DNA from: Bacteroidota bacterium
Lineage (GTDB): Bacteria > Bacteroidota > Bacteroidia > Chitinophagales > Saprospiraceae
Length of the DNA: 64,000 bases
Direction of reading: 5' to 3'
Assembly (NCBI GenBank): GCA_016124585.1
Contig: WGNL01000034.1
Coordinates: 1-64,000, forward strand
Shown: positions 1-12,435 of the stretch, one piece after another
Position numbering within the stretch: position 1 is the stretch's first letter
How the letters are laid out: each line of letters starts with the position of its first letter
Notes under the pieces: generated by a model
Told to the model about the DNA's origin: nothing
Database searches by the model: none
What the model saw: the letters and a program-made list of their open reading frames with translations, nothing else
Made by a program: the position numbers and the translations under genes

Positions 1-84
1 CCCCCGGAATCGTTCGTCGGGCAGCTTGGCACCTAATATTTCTTGTGCCCAAAATCCTATCCCTGTTTTTGTTTCGCCTATCAT
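1..84 (-). CDS. N-terminal fragment of a possible transposase (runs off left edge)
   Basis: Reverse strand reads MIGETKTGIGFWAQEILGAKLPDERFRG from 84 to the window edge; resembles the N-terminal WA..-G-x-LxDxR region of IS4-like transposases. Family assignment tentative. Confidence 0.35.
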   Translation of the reverse strand, partial: MIGETKTGIGFWAQEILGAKLPDERFRG

Positions 85-140
85 AGCGGTGTTTGTTCAC
101 CGAAAGATAGCAAGTCAAATTTTATGGGACATGATTAGGT

Positions 141-339
141 TCAGAGACTTATTTTTTCTTGGAGGGAAATGGTACAATTTCAATCGACGGGCAGGTTTTT
201 CAAGTGGCGAAAAACGACACTGTCTTTGTGCCAGCCAATGCAGTCCAATTTGTTCAAAATAACGGTGTAGGTAAGCTAAGTTTTATTTGCATAGTGAGTC
301 CACCATGGTCAGCAGCTGATGAGGTAATACTAGATTAGC
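141..339 (+). pseudogene. Cupin-domain C-terminal remnant
   Basis: Frame reads SETYFFLEGNGTISIDGQVFQVAKNDTVFVPANAVQFVQNNGVGKLSFICIVSP, then needs a 1-nt shift at the ccc near 300-302 to continue PWSAADEVILD*; stop (tga) immediately upstream at 132-134; no start codon. Confidence 0.5.
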
Positions 340-435
340 ACTATTTCAATGAATTAGGTAATTGTAATTTATTGATTTTCAGTTTATTGCAAAATTATCT
401 GATATGGTTGCTTGTGCTTAATTTTGTGCTCTAAA

Positions 436-1641
436 ATGAAAATACTACTCATTACCAAGAAATTCCCTTACCCATTAAAAGAGGGCGAACCCATAGCTAT
501 CAACTACCTGGCCCGGTCACTAGCACATTTAGGATGTACTATCGATTTGTTAGTGTTGAATACTTCCAAGCACTTTTTCAACCTTAAGGATTTTCCAGTT
601 TCTGAAAATTTTTTCAATGAAATCCATACAGTTGAAGTGGATAACAGCATTCACTTTCTTGGTGCTTTACGAAGCTTACTGGCTGGCCATTCATATATTT
701 TAGACCGTTTTAAATCCTTAGATTTTGAAGAGAAATTAGAGAATTTGCTTCGCAATAAACGGTACGATGTGGTTCAGTTGGAGACTATTTATTTGGCACA
801 TTACATGAAAGTGCTTCGGCGGCAGCCAGGATTGGTTGCAGTTTTACGTTCACACAATGTAGAGCATGAAATTTGGGAACGGGTTGCCGCAAACACCAAA
901 AACATGGTGAAAAAATGGTACTTAAGAAATCAGAATCGGCATTTGCGAAATTTTGAAATCGAGCACCTGAATCAGTTCGACGTATTGGTGGCCATCACTT
1001 CCCGAGACTTGGAAGTTTTTAGGGGGTTGGGTTTTCATTATGAAGCAGTAGTAGCACCTGTTGGGATAAATTTAATGGAATATCCAATTGATGACGAATC
1101 GGTCATTTACCCTAATGGCTTTTGTTTTATTGGTGCACTGGATTGGATGCCGAACCAACATGGCGTCGTTTGGTTTCTTGAAAAAGTGTGGAAGAGGATC
1201 ACTGTGCAACATCCTAATGCTGCATTCCATATTGCTGGGAAAAATACGCCAGCCTGGCTCCATAAAAAGTCGAGCAACTCAGTTAGCGTACATGGCGAGA
1301 TACCCAATGCAAAGGAATTTATTGCTCAATTCCCAGTAATGGTTGCGCCGCTATTTTCCGGTAGCGGAATTAAAATTAAGGTGTTGGAAGGGATGGCATT
1401 GGGTCGGGTTGTCATTACCACTTCCATTGGAGCTGAGGGGATTCCGGCAGAACCAGGCCGCCATTTGTTGATTGCAGATACTGCATCTGAATTTGAAAAG
1501 CACATGAATTGGTGCATGAATAATCCCGTTGAATCGAAAAAGATTGGGTTATTGGCACGTGAATTTATCCATGACCATTTTGCCAATTTGGTAATTGCAA
1601 GTAGGGTGAAAGAATCTTATGAAAAAGTGCTAAGTATTTGA
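436..1641 (+). CDS. Glycosyltransferase, GT4/group 1 family
   Basis: MKILLITKKFPYPLKEGEPIAINYLARSLA N-terminus and C-terminal GSGIKIKVLEGMALGRVVITTSIGAEGI motif. Confidence 0.85.
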   Translation: MKILLITKKFPYPLKEGEPIAINYLARSLAHLGCTIDLLVLNTSKHFFNLKDFPVSENFFNEIHTVEVDNSIHFLGALRSLLAGHSYILDRFKSLDFEEKLENLLRNKRYDVVQLETIYLAHYMKVLRRQPGLVAVLRSHNVEHEIWERVAANTKNMVKKWYLRNQNRHLRNFEIEHLNQFDVLVAITSRDLEVFRGLGFHYEAVVAPVGINLMEYPIDDESVIYPNGFCFIGALDWMPNQHGVVWFLEKVWKRITVQHPNAAFHIAGKNTPAWLHKKSSNSVSVHGEIPNAKEFIAQFPVMVAPLFSGSGIKIKVLEGMALGRVVITTSIGAEGIPAEPGRHLLIADTASEFEKHMNWCMNNPVESKKIGLLAREFIHDHFANLVIASRVKESYEKVLSI

Positions 1642-1671
1642 TTATTAATATTTTGCAAAATAATTAGGAAC

Positions 1672-2097
1672 ATGAAAAAAATCGTTTTTATCAAAATCAC
1701 AATTTTTTCGCTGCTGTTATTTGTAGGCTGTGGAGGCGAGAATCCTGAATTCATGCAAGAGGATTCGCTTCGCAATGAGGTATTTGCCATCCACGATGAA
1801 GTGATGCCAAAAATGTCCGACATCGTCCGCCTGAAAGGTGGTTTGATTGAATTGCCGACAGATTCGATCACAGAGCCGTTGGTAAAGGCATCGCACACCC
1901 AGCTCGAAAAATCGGAAGATGCGATGATGAACTGGATGAATAATTTCAAAAGCCCTGAAAAACTCAGGGAAAACAAAAGCCATGAAGAGATAATGGCTTA
2001 CTTGCAAAATGAGAAGGTGGAAATCGCCAAAGTACGGGATGAAATGAACAGCAGTATTGAGGCGGCAGAACGGATAATTTCTTCTTCAAAAAAATAG
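1672..2097 (+). CDS. Putative lipoprotein
   Basis: Signal peptide with lipobox-like LLLFVGCGG; 141 aa, helical. Confidence 0.65.
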   Translation: MKKIVFIKITIFSLLLFVGCGGENPEFMQEDSLRNEVFAIHDEVMPKMSDIVRLKGGLIELPTDSITEPLVKASHTQLEKSEDAMMNWMNNFKSPEKLRENKSHEEIMAYLQNEKVEIAKVRDEMNSSIEAAERIISSSKK

Positions 2098-2186
2098 ATT
2101 CTTCACAGAAATTTGGAAACCATTTATTCACAAATAGGTTAACAAAATTTTATTTTACTCACCTTGCTAAAACTGGCCAAATTGCC

Positions 2187-2194
2187 TACCTTTG
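2187..2194 (+). promoter_or_regulatory. Bacteroidota-type promoter upstream of typA (TTGC-N19-TACCTTTG)
   Basis: ttgc at 2164-2167 and tacctttg at 2187-2194 match the known Bacteroidota -33/-7 pattern (TTG / TAnnTTTG). Confidence 0.6.
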
Positions 2195-2315
2195 CGCCTC
2201 TTTTGAAAAAAAGGAGGAAAAGCAGTTAACAGAAACTGATTTCAACTTGTTTTTCGTTTGATTCAAAGGTCAGCTGACCTACCATTTTCATTTACCATTC
2301 ATCACATTTTAAGTA

Positions 2316-4136
2316 ATGGACATTAGAAACATCGCCATCATCGCACACGTTGACCACGGCAAAACTACCTTGGTGGATAAGCTCCTCGTAGCCGGCAAGC
2401 TCTTCGGTGAGCATGAAACGCCCGGTGAACTCATCATGGACAACAACGACCTTGAGCGTGAGCGTGGCATCACTATCTTGGCCAAAAACGCTGCGTTCTG
2501 GTACAAAGGCGTGAAAATCAACGTCATTGACACCCCTGGCCACGCCGATTTTGGTGGTGAGGTAGAGCGGGTGCTCAACATGGCCGATGGCGTTCTCCTC
2601 CTCGTTGATGCCTTCGAAGGCCCGATGCCCCAGACCCGTTTTGTGCTTCAGAAAGCTATTGAAATGGGCCTCAAACCAATTGTCGTCATCAACAAAGTGG
2701 ACAAGGAAAACTGTAAACCTGACGAAGTACAGGACATGGTTTTCGACCTGATGTTCAACCTCGGTGCGACGGAAGACCAGTTGGATTTCCCAACGCTTTA
2801 TGGTTCTGCAAAGCAAGGCTGGATGGGCCCAGACTATAAAACTCCAACAGAAAATATCACGCCACTGCTGGATGCCATCATTGAGCACATCCCTGCACCA
2901 AAGGTGCATGAAGGTGCTACACAAATGTTGGTTACTTCCCTTGATTATTCCAGCTACATTGGCCGGATTGCCATTGGAAGGTTGCACCGTGGTTCCTTGA
3001 AAGCCAATCAGCAAGTTGCGTTGGTGAAGCGTGACGGAACCGTCGTTCGTCAACAAGTAAAAGGCGTTTACCTCTTCGAAGGAATGGCAAAAGTGAAGGC
3101 CGAAGAAGTCCAAGCTGGCGACATCTGTGCGATTCAGGGCATCGAAGGTTTTGAGATTGGCGATACCATTGCTGATATTGAAAAACCTGAGGCATTGCCA
3201 GCCATCAGTATTGATGAGCCTACGATGAGCATGTTTTTTACCATCAATGATTCGCCATTTTTCGGCCAGGAAGGCAAGTTTGTGACTTCCCGTCACGTTC
3301 GGGAGCGCTTGGAAAAAGAGCTAGAGAAAAACCTTGCCCTTCGGGTAAAGGATGGTGAAACCACTGACTCTTGGAGGGTATTTGGCCGGGGCGTTTTGCA
3401 CCTTGCCATTTTGATAGAAACCATGCGTCGGGAAGGTTATGAGCTTCAAATCGGCCAACCACAGGTTATCTTGAAGCGCATTGATGGCCAACTCCATGAA
3501 CCAGTGGAAGAACTGACAATTGACGTGCCTGAGACAGGTTCCGGCACCGCCATTGATATGGTTACACGTCGAAAAGGTTTGATGACTTCGATGGTGCCGA
3601 AAGGCGACCGGGTCATCCTTCGCTTCGAAATCCCTTCACGGGGCATCATAGGTCTACGTGGAAACTTGCTAACTGCGACGGCAGGTGAGGCCATAATGAC
3701 ACACCGTTTCATGGAATTCCAGCCATTTAAAGGCGACCTGCCTAAACGTCAAAACGGTTCTTTGCTTTCAATGGAACAGGGCAAGGCGATTCCTTACTCT
3801 ATTTTCAACTTGCAGGACCGTGGCAAATTTTTCGTAGAAGCCAACGAGGAAATCTACGAAGGCCAAATCGTTGGTGAAAACTCACGCCCCGGCGACATGA
3901 CCGTGAACGTGACGAAAACCAAGAAGCTCACGAACATGCGTGCCTCCGGTGCCGATGAGAAAACGAAGCTCACACCGCCTATCCGTTTCAGCTTGGAAGA
4001 GGCGTTGGAGTACATCATGGAAGATGAGTACGTGGAAGTGACACCAAAGAGTATCCGCTTGCGCAAAATCTGGCTCAAGGAATTTGAGCGCAAACGCAAC
4101 ACCAAGACGGTGGAATTGGTGGAAGAAGAAGTATAA
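2316..4136 (+). CDS. typA: Translational GTPase TypA/BipA
   Basis: [48 protein letters not shown] and full-length 606 aa. Confidence 0.97.
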   Translation: MDIRNIAIIAHVDHGKTTLVDKLLVAGKLFGEHETPGELIMDNNDLERERGITILAKNAAFWYKGVKINVIDTPGHADFGGEVERVLNMADGVLLLVDAFEGPMPQTRFVLQKAIEMGLKPIVVINKVDKENCKPDEVQDMVFDLMFNLGATEDQLDFPTLYGSAKQGWMGPDYKTPTENITPLLDAIIEHIPAPKVHEGATQMLVTSLDYSSYIGRIAIGRLHRGSLKANQQVALVKRDGTVVRQQVKGVYLFEGMAKVKAEEVQAGDICAIQGIEGFEIGDTIADIEKPEALPAISIDEPTMSMFFTINDSPFFGQEGKFVTSRHVRERLEKELEKNLALRVKDGETTDSWRVFGRGVLHLAILIETMRREGYELQIGQPQVILKRIDGQLHEPVEELTIDVPETGSGTAIDMVTRRKGLMTSMVPKGDRVILRFEIPSRGIIGLRGNLLTATAGEAIMTHRFMEFQPFKGDLPKRQNGSLLSMEQGKAIPYSIFNLQDRGKFFVEANEEIYEGQIVGENSRPGDMTVNVTKTKKLTNMRASGADEKTKLTPPIRFSLEEALEYIMEDEYVEVTPKSIRLRKIWLKEFERKRNTKTVELVEEEV

Positions 4137-4170
4137 ATTAGATGGCTTACCCGCCATTTTACTGAAATAA

Positions 4171-4208
4171 AAAAAGCTCCGGATGGTATTCCATTTCGGA
4201 GCTTTTTC
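4171..4208 (+). terminator. Rho-independent terminator after typA
   Basis: agctccggatgg-tatt-ccatttcggagct followed by ttttt. Confidence 0.75.
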
Positions 4209-4236
4209 ATTTTAGTAATTATTTCCCTTCGTAAAA

Positions 4237-4674
4237 TCAACGTTTGCGGGATTTCATCATTTTTTCCCGATACATCAGTTCATCCATTTCGGCTGCTTCT
4301 AATAGGTATGCGCTGAGCAATTCCAAGTTGATGTCAGCAGATTTGAGAAAACGCTTGTTGTAAACCTGTTTGCGATTTCCACGATCCAAATAATTGGCTT
4401 CATCGGCGAGCAGGTAGCCATAATTGAAGCCGAACTCGACCCCTTCCCAAGTCTTGTTTCCCCATGAAACTGCGCCCGGCCAGATGTAGCAAATTCCTTT
4501 GCGCAAGCGGTAAAACGGCACATTGAACGAAAGCCGTTCTTCAATTCCATCCACTGTCGAAAGCACCAATTCTCGAAGAATTTCAAAGATTTCCAGTTGG
4601 TCTTCTGGTAAGAAAGCGAGCAATTCACTGAATGAATTAAAGTTGACATTTTGGGCTTGTTTTTTTTCTTTCAT
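4237..4674 (-). CDS. DUF1801-like domain protein
   Basis: 145 aa, FSELLAFLPEDQLEIFEILRELV...RLSFNVPFYRLRKGICYIWPGAVSWGNKTWEGVEFGF. Confidence 0.6.
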   Translation of the reverse strand: MKEKKQAQNVNFNSFSELLAFLPEDQLEIFEILRELVLSTVDGIEERLSFNVPFYRLRKGICYIWPGAVSWGNKTWEGVEFGFNYGYLLADEANYLDRGNRKQVYNKRFLKSADINLELLSAYLLEAAEMDELMYREKMMKSRKR

Positions 4675-4817
4675 TACCTAGGTATTGTTTACCTCCCGTT
4701 GATTTATACTCGCTTTTTTATCAAGTACGTACAATTGATTTTTATTTGAATTGGTCTTCAAACAGACTTTGGAATTGTGAAATAATGCCGTTCTTGCCAT
4801 ACAAATATGTTGAAATT

Positions 4818-5523
4818 ATGGAAAATCAACTGCGCTCCTTTAGCCTAATTTTAATTGGAGCTTTACTAATTATAAACCATAAAGTGAAAGCTCAAATTAA
4901 TAGTAATCCACCGGAAAAATATTCAGTTCTGAGTTTTAGGTTAGGTACTGCATTAACAAGGGAATTCGGATTCTATCTTGACCCTGTTATTAAGAAATAC
5001 CCAACATTTACTATTGGGTTAGGTTACCGAAGTAAGTCAACTGGTGAACTAATTGATGAATGTTTCTCACTACATCCAATCGGAAAAACAATCAATAAAC
5101 ATACATCTGGGCCATACCTAATAGCTGGTTTGGATTTTAAGAATAAAAAAGGAGTACGCCGGGTTGTAAATCCATCTGCCTTAATACAAATAAGGAGGTT
5201 AACCGGGGATGATTTGAAATTTCGCAGATGCCCCGATGATACGCTTTCTAGGAACTTAAATTTTGATGTCAAAACCTGGGACATTGTCACTAAATTTTAT
5301 TTGGATATCGGCGGAAGCGAGTCTTTTGCGGATTTTTATATTGGTATCGGGCAAGGGGGTTCGGCGTGCGACCTATAGTATCCATAGTATTAACGGTATG
5401 GAAACCAACAAACATGAATTTCATAAACTTCTAATTTTGAACTTTGATATTGATCTCAGACTGAGCTTTATGGGCTCAGAAGACAAGTCTAAGTCACCTC
5501 CAAATCCTGTCCTTTCTAACTAA
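4818..5523 (+). pseudogene. Secreted/outer membrane protein gene interrupted by an apparent frameshift
   Basis: MENQLRSFSLILIGALLIINHKVKAQ signal peptide; ORF stops at 5378 but the reading continues plausibly in frame 5263..5523 if one G is removed from the ggggg run at 5355-5359. Confidence 0.45.
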
Positions 5524-5976
5524 GCTTTTAACCATTGCTATCTGCCCCAAGTGATAAATATCGTGCTGAAGGACCCCGCTTGCCAGTCTCCGGAATGGCC
5601 TTCCCTTTACAAAATCAGTGTCCAAGAAATCTTCATCCCTTTTCCCCAATTCTTCCATCAGAATTTTTTGCTGCTCCGCAAATGCAGATTTCGCAGCTTC
5701 CCAAGATTCAGCAGTCTGGGTTGAAGCGGCTGGCCAGTTGTCGGTATCACTGACGTCAGCTTGGAAATCCAAGTTTCCTAATAGCCTCTCCGTCAGTGCT
5801 TTGCGCCATTTAACCATGTGCCAAAGCAACACGGCAATTGAGTGCTGGTTGGGTGGGGTAGTGAGCGCCTCGGCTTCCGTAATGTCAGAAATGACATCCA
5901 AGTAGCTATCTCCGTACCAAGGATTGTCATCATAAAATGCTTTGAAATCTTTGACCAACAATTCAATTGAAGTCAT
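5494..5976 (-). CDS. DinB-family protein
   Basis: MTSIELLVKDFKAFYDDNPWYGDS...HSIAVLLWHMVKWRKALTERL...HDIYHLGQIAMVKSL. Confidence 0.8.
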   Translation of the reverse strand: MTSIELLVKDFKAFYDDNPWYGDSYLDVISDITEAEALTTPPNQHSIAVLLWHMVKWRKALTERLLGNLDFQADVSDTDNWPAASTQTAESWEAAKSAFAEQQKILMEELGKRDEDFLDTDFVKGRPFRRLASGVLQHDIYHLGQIAMVKSLVRKDRIWR

Positions 5977-6097
5977 AGCTATTTGATTAAACGTTAATGA
6001 AAAATCAGGTAGGATGAAAATTTTTGTTAATGCGAAAAAAGCAAAAATATAGCTTAGGCATCGCCGTTTTCCTTTTGTACCAAAAACAGCAGACGAC

Positions 6098-6280
6098 ATG
6101 ACAACGAATCGCAAATTTGAAAATGCGGCCATTTTTCGCAGTCGAATTGCCCTGTTGGTGGCATTGGCCGTTCACTTCACACTTATTGGCTACCTTTTGC
6201 TCAAGGATGAAAACAGCGGTGGTGTTTTTTCAAAAATAAAATCACTCACAACTGAAGTAGTGGAAAAGCCGAAGGCTTAA
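6098..6280 (+). CDS. Small membrane protein, hypothetical
   Basis: 60 aa with one predicted TM helix (IALLVALAVHFTLIGYLLL); start follows an open intergenic region. Confidence 0.45.
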   Translation: MTTNRKFENAAIFRSRIALLVALAVHFTLIGYLLLKDENSGGVFSKIKSLTTEVVEKPKA

Positions 6281-6918
6281 AAAAGGCCGTGTAATTCAGC
6301 ACGAACCGTATTCACCACTTTACCTAAATCCTCTGGGTTAGTCTCGAAGTCAATTTCATCAGAATTGATGACCAACAATTTGCCCTCCTTGTAATTCCCG
6401 ATCCACTGTTCGTAGCGGTCGTTGAGCCGCTTGAGATAGTCGAGGCTCATGCTGCCCTCATAATCACGTCCCCTTGACTGGATGTGCGATACCAACGTAG
6501 GGATGCTGGCTCGCAGGTAAATCAGCAGGTCAGGTGCCTGAATTTGCGAAGACATTGTTTTGAAAAGGCTGAAATAATTCTCAAAATCCCGGCTGGTCAT
6601 CAGCCCCATGTCGTGCAGGTTTGGGGCGAATATGTAGGCGTCCTCGTATATCGTCCGGTCTTGAATGACAGTTTGATTGCCCTGCAAAATTTTCAAAACC
6701 TGTTGGTAGCGGTTGTTTAAAAAGTAGATTTGCAGATTGAACGACCAGCGCTGCATGTCGTGGTAGAAGTCAGCAAGGTAGGGGTTGTCGTCCGTACTTT
6801 CGAAATGGGTTTCCCAATTGAAATGCTTGGCGAGCCTTGAGCAAAGCGTCGTTTTTCCGGCACCGATGTTGCCTGCAATAGCAACATGTTTCACGATGGG
6901 TTTTACTGGTTCATTCAT
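6277..6918 (-). CDS. Deoxynucleoside kinase
   Basis: HVAIAGNIGAGKTTLCSRLAKHF, EDAYIFAPNLHDMGLM, LLIYLRASIPTLVSHIQSRGRDYE. Confidence 0.9.
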   Translation of the reverse strand: MNEPVKPIVKHVAIAGNIGAGKTTLCSRLAKHFNWETHFESTDDNPYLADFYHDMQRWSFNLQIYFLNNRYQQVLKILQGNQTVIQDRTIYEDAYIFAPNLHDMGLMTSRDFENYFSLFKTMSSQIQAPDLLIYLRASIPTLVSHIQSRGRDYEGSMSLDYLKRLNDRYEQWIGNYKEGKLLVINSDEIDFETNPEDLGKVVNTVRAELHGLF

Positions 6919-7082
6919 AAGATTTCGTGGTTTCCCAAACAAACACGAAAATAGAAACTTTGCCTAAAATAAAGATTTTGTTTAAAAATTCTCCCACAAG
7001 AAACTTGAGATGGGCAACCTTTGCGGAGCGAAATGAATCAATTTATCTCTATGAAATGTGTCGAATCATCTAAAAAACGATT

Positions 7083-7367
7083 ATGCAGATAGACCGTGAC
7101 CTAATTTTAAGACTTGAAAATTTGGCTAAGCTCGAACTCTCGGAAGCAGAGCGAGAGCGCTTGGGCTTGGATTTGACCAATATTCTTAACATGGTCGAAA
7201 AACTGAACGAACTAGATACATCGAGCGTGGAGCCTTTGACCTACATCAGCGAGGCGGTAAATCAGCTTCGGGAAGATGAAATCAAGGGGCAGGTGACCAA
7301 CGAAACGGCTTTGTCGAATGCTCCTGAGAAGAACGAGCCGTATTTCCAGGTGCCAAAAGTGCTTTAA
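7083..7367 (+). CDS. gatC: Asp-tRNA(Asn)/Glu-tRNA(Gln) amidotransferase subunit GatC
   Basis: LENLAKLELSEAERERLGLDLTNILNMVEKLNELDTSSVEPLTY, 94 aa. Confidence 0.9.
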   Translation: MQIDRDLILRLENLAKLELSEAERERLGLDLTNILNMVEKLNELDTSSVEPLTYISEAVNQLREDEIKGQVTNETALSNAPEKNEPYFQVPKVL

Positions 7368-7404
7368 TGCTTGGCTTTTAAAATTTTGAAAAATCGAAAA
7401 ACAC

Positions 7405-8118
7405 ATGAATTCAGTCATTTCCGTTCGAAACATGGTGAAGACCTATTTTATGGGTGCTAACGTGGTGAATGCCCTTCAAGGCGTCAACCTCGACATTTAC
7501 AAAAATGAGTACGTGGCACTCATGGGGCCTTCCGGTTCGGGCAAATCTACCTTGATGAACCTCATCGGCTGCCTTGATACGCCGACTTCTGGCGAGTACA
7601 TCCTAAACGGCTCCAACGTGAGCACCATGGACGACAGCGAACTCGCCGCAGTGCGGAACAAAGAAATCGGATTCGTTTTTCAGACTTTCAATTTGCTGCC
7701 AAGGCTTTCTGCGCTGGATAATGTGGCGCTGCCGCTCGTTTACGCAGGTTTGAGCAAGGCTGAGCGGACGGAAAAAGCCAGGCACGTGCTGGAATCTGTG
7801 GGCCTAGCCGAGCGCATGGATCACAAGCCTAACGAACTTTCAGGCGGACAACGCCAGCGGGTGGCCGTAGCCCGTGCCCTCGTGAACGACCCCAGCATTA
7901 TCCTCGCCGACGAGCCAACGGGTAACTTGGACTCGAAAACTTCCTACGAAATCATTGGGCTTTTTGAGGAAATCCATGCGCTGGGAAATACGATTGTATT
8001 GGTGACACACGAGCCTGACATCGCAGAATATGCCCACAGAATCGTGAAAATGAGGGACGGTAGGGTAGAAAGCGATGTTGTGAACCCAAACCCTTTGAAA
8101 GTGTTGGAGTCTGCCTAA
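7405..8118 (+). CDS. ABC transporter ATP-binding protein (LolD/MacB type)
   Basis: [19 protein letters not shown] Walker [16 protein letters not shown] signature, [11 protein letters not shown]. Confidence 0.93.
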   Translation: MNSVISVRNMVKTYFMGANVVNALQGVNLDIYKNEYVALMGPSGSGKSTLMNLIGCLDTPTSGEYILNGSNVSTMDDSELAAVRNKEIGFVFQTFNLLPRLSALDNVALPLVYAGLSKAERTEKARHVLESVGLAERMDHKPNELSGGQRQRVAVARALVNDPSIILADEPTGNLDSKTSYEIIGLFEEIHALGNTIVLVTHEPDIAEYAHRIVKMRDGRVESDVVNPNPLKVLESA

Positions 8119-8137
8119 TCAAAACCTCATCTCGAAA

Positions 8138-8686
8138 ATGGCCTTTAAAATTTACACCAAAACTGGCGACGAAGGCCAGACTGCACTTTTCGGGGGCAAG
8201 CGTTTACCCAAAAGTCACCTTCGCATCGAATGTTATGGGACAGTGGATGAATTGAATTCCAACCTTGGATTGGTAAGAGACCGCTCAGAGGATGAGCATG
8301 TTCGGGCCATATTGTTTGAAATTCAAAACCGGCTTTTTGACCTCGGCGCCAATCTCGCAACTGACCCATCCAAGAATTTGCCTACGCCAAGCATTGCGCA
8401 AGCTGATATTCAATTGCTTGAAAATGAGATAGATGCGATGGAGGAGGTACTTCCAGCCTTGAAGAATTTTATCCTACCGGGTGGTCACCCAACGGTTTCT
8501 CATTGCCATGTGGCTCGCTGTGTTTGCCGAAGGGCAGAGCGGCTTGTGGTGGCGCTGAACATGGAAGAAACCGTTTCGCCAGAGGTGTTGAAATACCTCA
8601 ATCGGCTCTCGGATTTCCTTTTCGTTTTGGCTAGAAAAATCGGCCAAGATTTGGACGCTACAGAAGTGGTTTGGAAGGGGAGATGA
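8138..8686 (+). CDS. Cob(I)yrinic acid a,c-diamide adenosyltransferase (PduO type)
   Basis: KIYTKTGDEGQTALFGGKRLPKSHLRIECYGTVDELNSNLG; FILPGGHPTVSHCHVARCVCRRAER. Confidence 0.92.
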   Translation: MAFKIYTKTGDEGQTALFGGKRLPKSHLRIECYGTVDELNSNLGLVRDRSEDEHVRAILFEIQNRLFDLGANLATDPSKNLPTPSIAQADIQLLENEIDAMEEVLPALKNFILPGGHPTVSHCHVARCVCRRAERLVVALNMEETVSPEVLKYLNRLSDFLFVLARKIGQDLDATEVVWKGR

Positions 8687-8734
8687 GGTTGTTGAAAAAA
8701 TCATTTTCCAAAACAAGTCGGTACACGGGCTTAA

Positions 8735-10423
<1,689 letters not shown>

Positions 10424-10468
10424 AATCCTGTCAAAACAGTTTTTGCTGAAAACACCCTGCTTCGTTGA

Positions 10469-11890
10469 ATGAAATGGCACCTGCTTTTTTACCCAATCAT
10501 CTTGGTTGTGACACTTCTGGTGTCCAACAATCCCTTTTATTGGGACACAGTGCAGTTGGCTTCCAAGCATGGCCATTTTTTCTACGAGACTGATTTTCAA
10601 TCACTTATCCTACCCGAAGAAATTGACAGTGGGCATCCTCCACTGTTTGGGATGTACATTGCTTTAGCTTGGAAGCTATTTGGAAAAACGCTTTGTGTTA
10701 GCCATTTGGCCATGCTGCCGTTCCTGTTCGGCATCGTTTTTTTTCTTCATAAAATTGACGTAAAGCTACTTGGCGAGAGGCTAGCACCATGGTTGGTTTT
10801 GCTTTGCTTTGTTGACCCGGTCATGGCTGGTCAATCTGTTTTGGTAAGCCCAGATTTGGCTCTAGTTTGCTTTTTTCTGATGGGCGTTTTGGCAGTCTGG
10901 GAGGGCAAAAATGGGTGGTTGGTGATAGCAGTTATCGGCCTTGGTTTGATAAGCACGAGGGGCATGATGGTTGGGCTGGCTTTATTTTTTTTCTCGCTTT
11001 TTGTCGCTTCGCAAAAAATCACCTTACGCCTGTTTTTCAAGAAATTATGGCCTTTTATACCAGGGGGACTAGCCGCAGCCAGCTATCTTTTTTATCACTG
11101 GACTCAAACAGGTTGGATTGGATACCACCCTGGATCCACTTGGGCACCCAGTTTTGAACGGGTTGATTTTCTTGGCTTTGTAAAAAATATTGCTGTTTTG
11201 ATTTGGCGGATGCTGGACTTTGGGCGTGTTTTCGTTTGGTTTTTTATTGCCGTTATTTGTTTTTTACGCTTAAAAATAGCGGGAATGAAAGCCCTGAATT
11301 TTGACCGCCAAAAAACCGGATGGCAGCTTTTGGCATTGTCAATCCTAGTTTTTCTAGCCATTGGTCCCACTCAGCTTTTTTACAAAGGACTTTTGGCGCA
11401 CCGTTATTTCCTGCCTTTTTTTGTTTCGCTCAACATAGTCGTATTGTATTTGCTGCGCAATAAAATTCTAAAAACTCCATTTGCGGTAGCCGCACTTTGC
11501 CTAGTCCTTGCAAGTGGGAACCTTTGGGTTTACCCAAAAAAAACAGCGATGGGGTGGGATAGTACCCTCGCACATTTGCCTTGGTACGGGCTAATTGAGA
11601 AAATGGAAACGCAATTGAAGGCTGCCCAAATTCCTTTCCATCATATAGGAACTGGCTTTCCAAATATCGGAAGTCGGGAAATCTATGAGCTAAATGGAGA
11701 GACGGAAGGATTTGTGGAGAAGGATTTTGACGAAAATTGCTACATTCTTTATTCCAACGTAATGAATGAATTTACGGATGAGGAAATTGATGAATTGGAG
11801 GAAAATTGGACACCCATTTTCAAGTATGAAAAATCAGGCGTGTGTTTAATTTTGTATAAAAATCCAACAAAAAGCGAATGCGAAAATTGA
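10469..11890 (+). CDS. Multi-TM membrane protein, GT39/ArnT-like glycosyltransferase candidate
   Basis: 473 aa, many TM helices, SGHPPLFGMYIALAWKLFGKT resembles the PMT-like DxHPP-type motif region. Confidence 0.55.
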   Translation: MKWHLLFYPIILVVTLLVSNNPFYWDTVQLASKHGHFFYETDFQSLILPEEIDSGHPPLFGMYIALAWKLFGKTLCVSHLAMLPFLFGIVFFLHKIDVKLLGERLAPWLVLLCFVDPVMAGQSVLVSPDLALVCFFLMGVLAVWEGKNGWLVIAVIGLGLISTRGMMVGLALFFFSLFVASQKITLRLFFKKLWPFIPGGLAAASYLFYHWTQTGWIGYHPGSTWAPSFERVDFLGFVKNIAVLIWRMLDFGRVFVWFFIAVICFLRLKIAGMKALNFDRQKTGWQLLALSILVFLAIGPTQLFYKGLLAHRYFLPFFVSLNIVVLYLLRNKILKTPFAVAALCLVLASGNLWVYPKKTAMGWDSTLAHLPWYGLIEKMETQLKAAQIPFHHIGTGFPNIGSREIYELNGETEGFVEKDFDENCYILYSNVMNEFTDEEIDELEENWTPIFKYEKSGVCLILYKNPTKSECEN

Positions 11891-12411
11891 ACATGGACGA
11901 GCTTGAAAGGCTCTCACCTGAAGCTTTTCGAGATAAAGAGAAAGTTCCTGTTATTTTGATTTTAGATGATATCAGGTCAGCTTTAAATGTTGGTTCAGCA
12001 TTCAGGACAGCTGATGCATTTGCCTTGGAGAAAATTTACCTTTGTGGGATAACGGCAACGCCCCCACACCGAGAAATCCTAAAAACAGCTTTGGGCTCCA
12101 CGGAAACTGTCGCATGGGAATACGCTGAAAATGCTGCTGAGATTGCTGACAAATTGCGAAATGATGGCTATCAGGTGTGGGCGGTGGAGCAGGTTGAAAA
12201 CAGCCAACAATTGCAAGATTTTGATGCTTCCATGAGCCCAAAAATTGCCGTGGTTTTCGGGAATGAAGTAAATGGCGTAAATGATTCTACCTTGGCGGAA
12301 TGCAATGGCTGTCTTGAAATCCCCCAGTTTGGCACCAAGCACTCTCTGAATGTAGCCGTTTGCATTGGAATTGTGGCATGGGAGCTAGTCAGGAAAATTA
12401 ATTTTGAATAA
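11878..12411 (+). CDS. SpoU/TrmH family RNA methyltransferase
   Basis: VILILDDIRSALNVGSAFRTADAFALEKIYLCGITATPP...IAVVFGNEVNGV...CLEIPQFGTKHSLNVAVCIGIV. Confidence 0.93.
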   Translation: MRKLNMDELERLSPEAFRDKEKVPVILILDDIRSALNVGSAFRTADAFALEKIYLCGITATPPHREILKTALGSTETVAWEYAENAAEIADKLRNDGYQVWAVEQVENSQQLQDFDASMSPKIAVVFGNEVNGVNDSTLAECNGCLEIPQFGTKHSLNVAVCIGIVAWELVRKINFE

Positions 12412-12435
12412 ACTTTTAAATAAAACGCTGTTACA

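Noticed and set aside
26-262. 78-aa ORF at the left edge
   Set aside because: A different frame of the same region reads as a clear cupin segment, and the minus strand reads as a transposase-like N-terminus; this ORF is a frame artefact.
2292-3296. 334-aa minus-strand ORF antisense to typA
   Set aside because: Antisense shadow of a highly conserved GTPase gene; no recognisable motif or own promoter.
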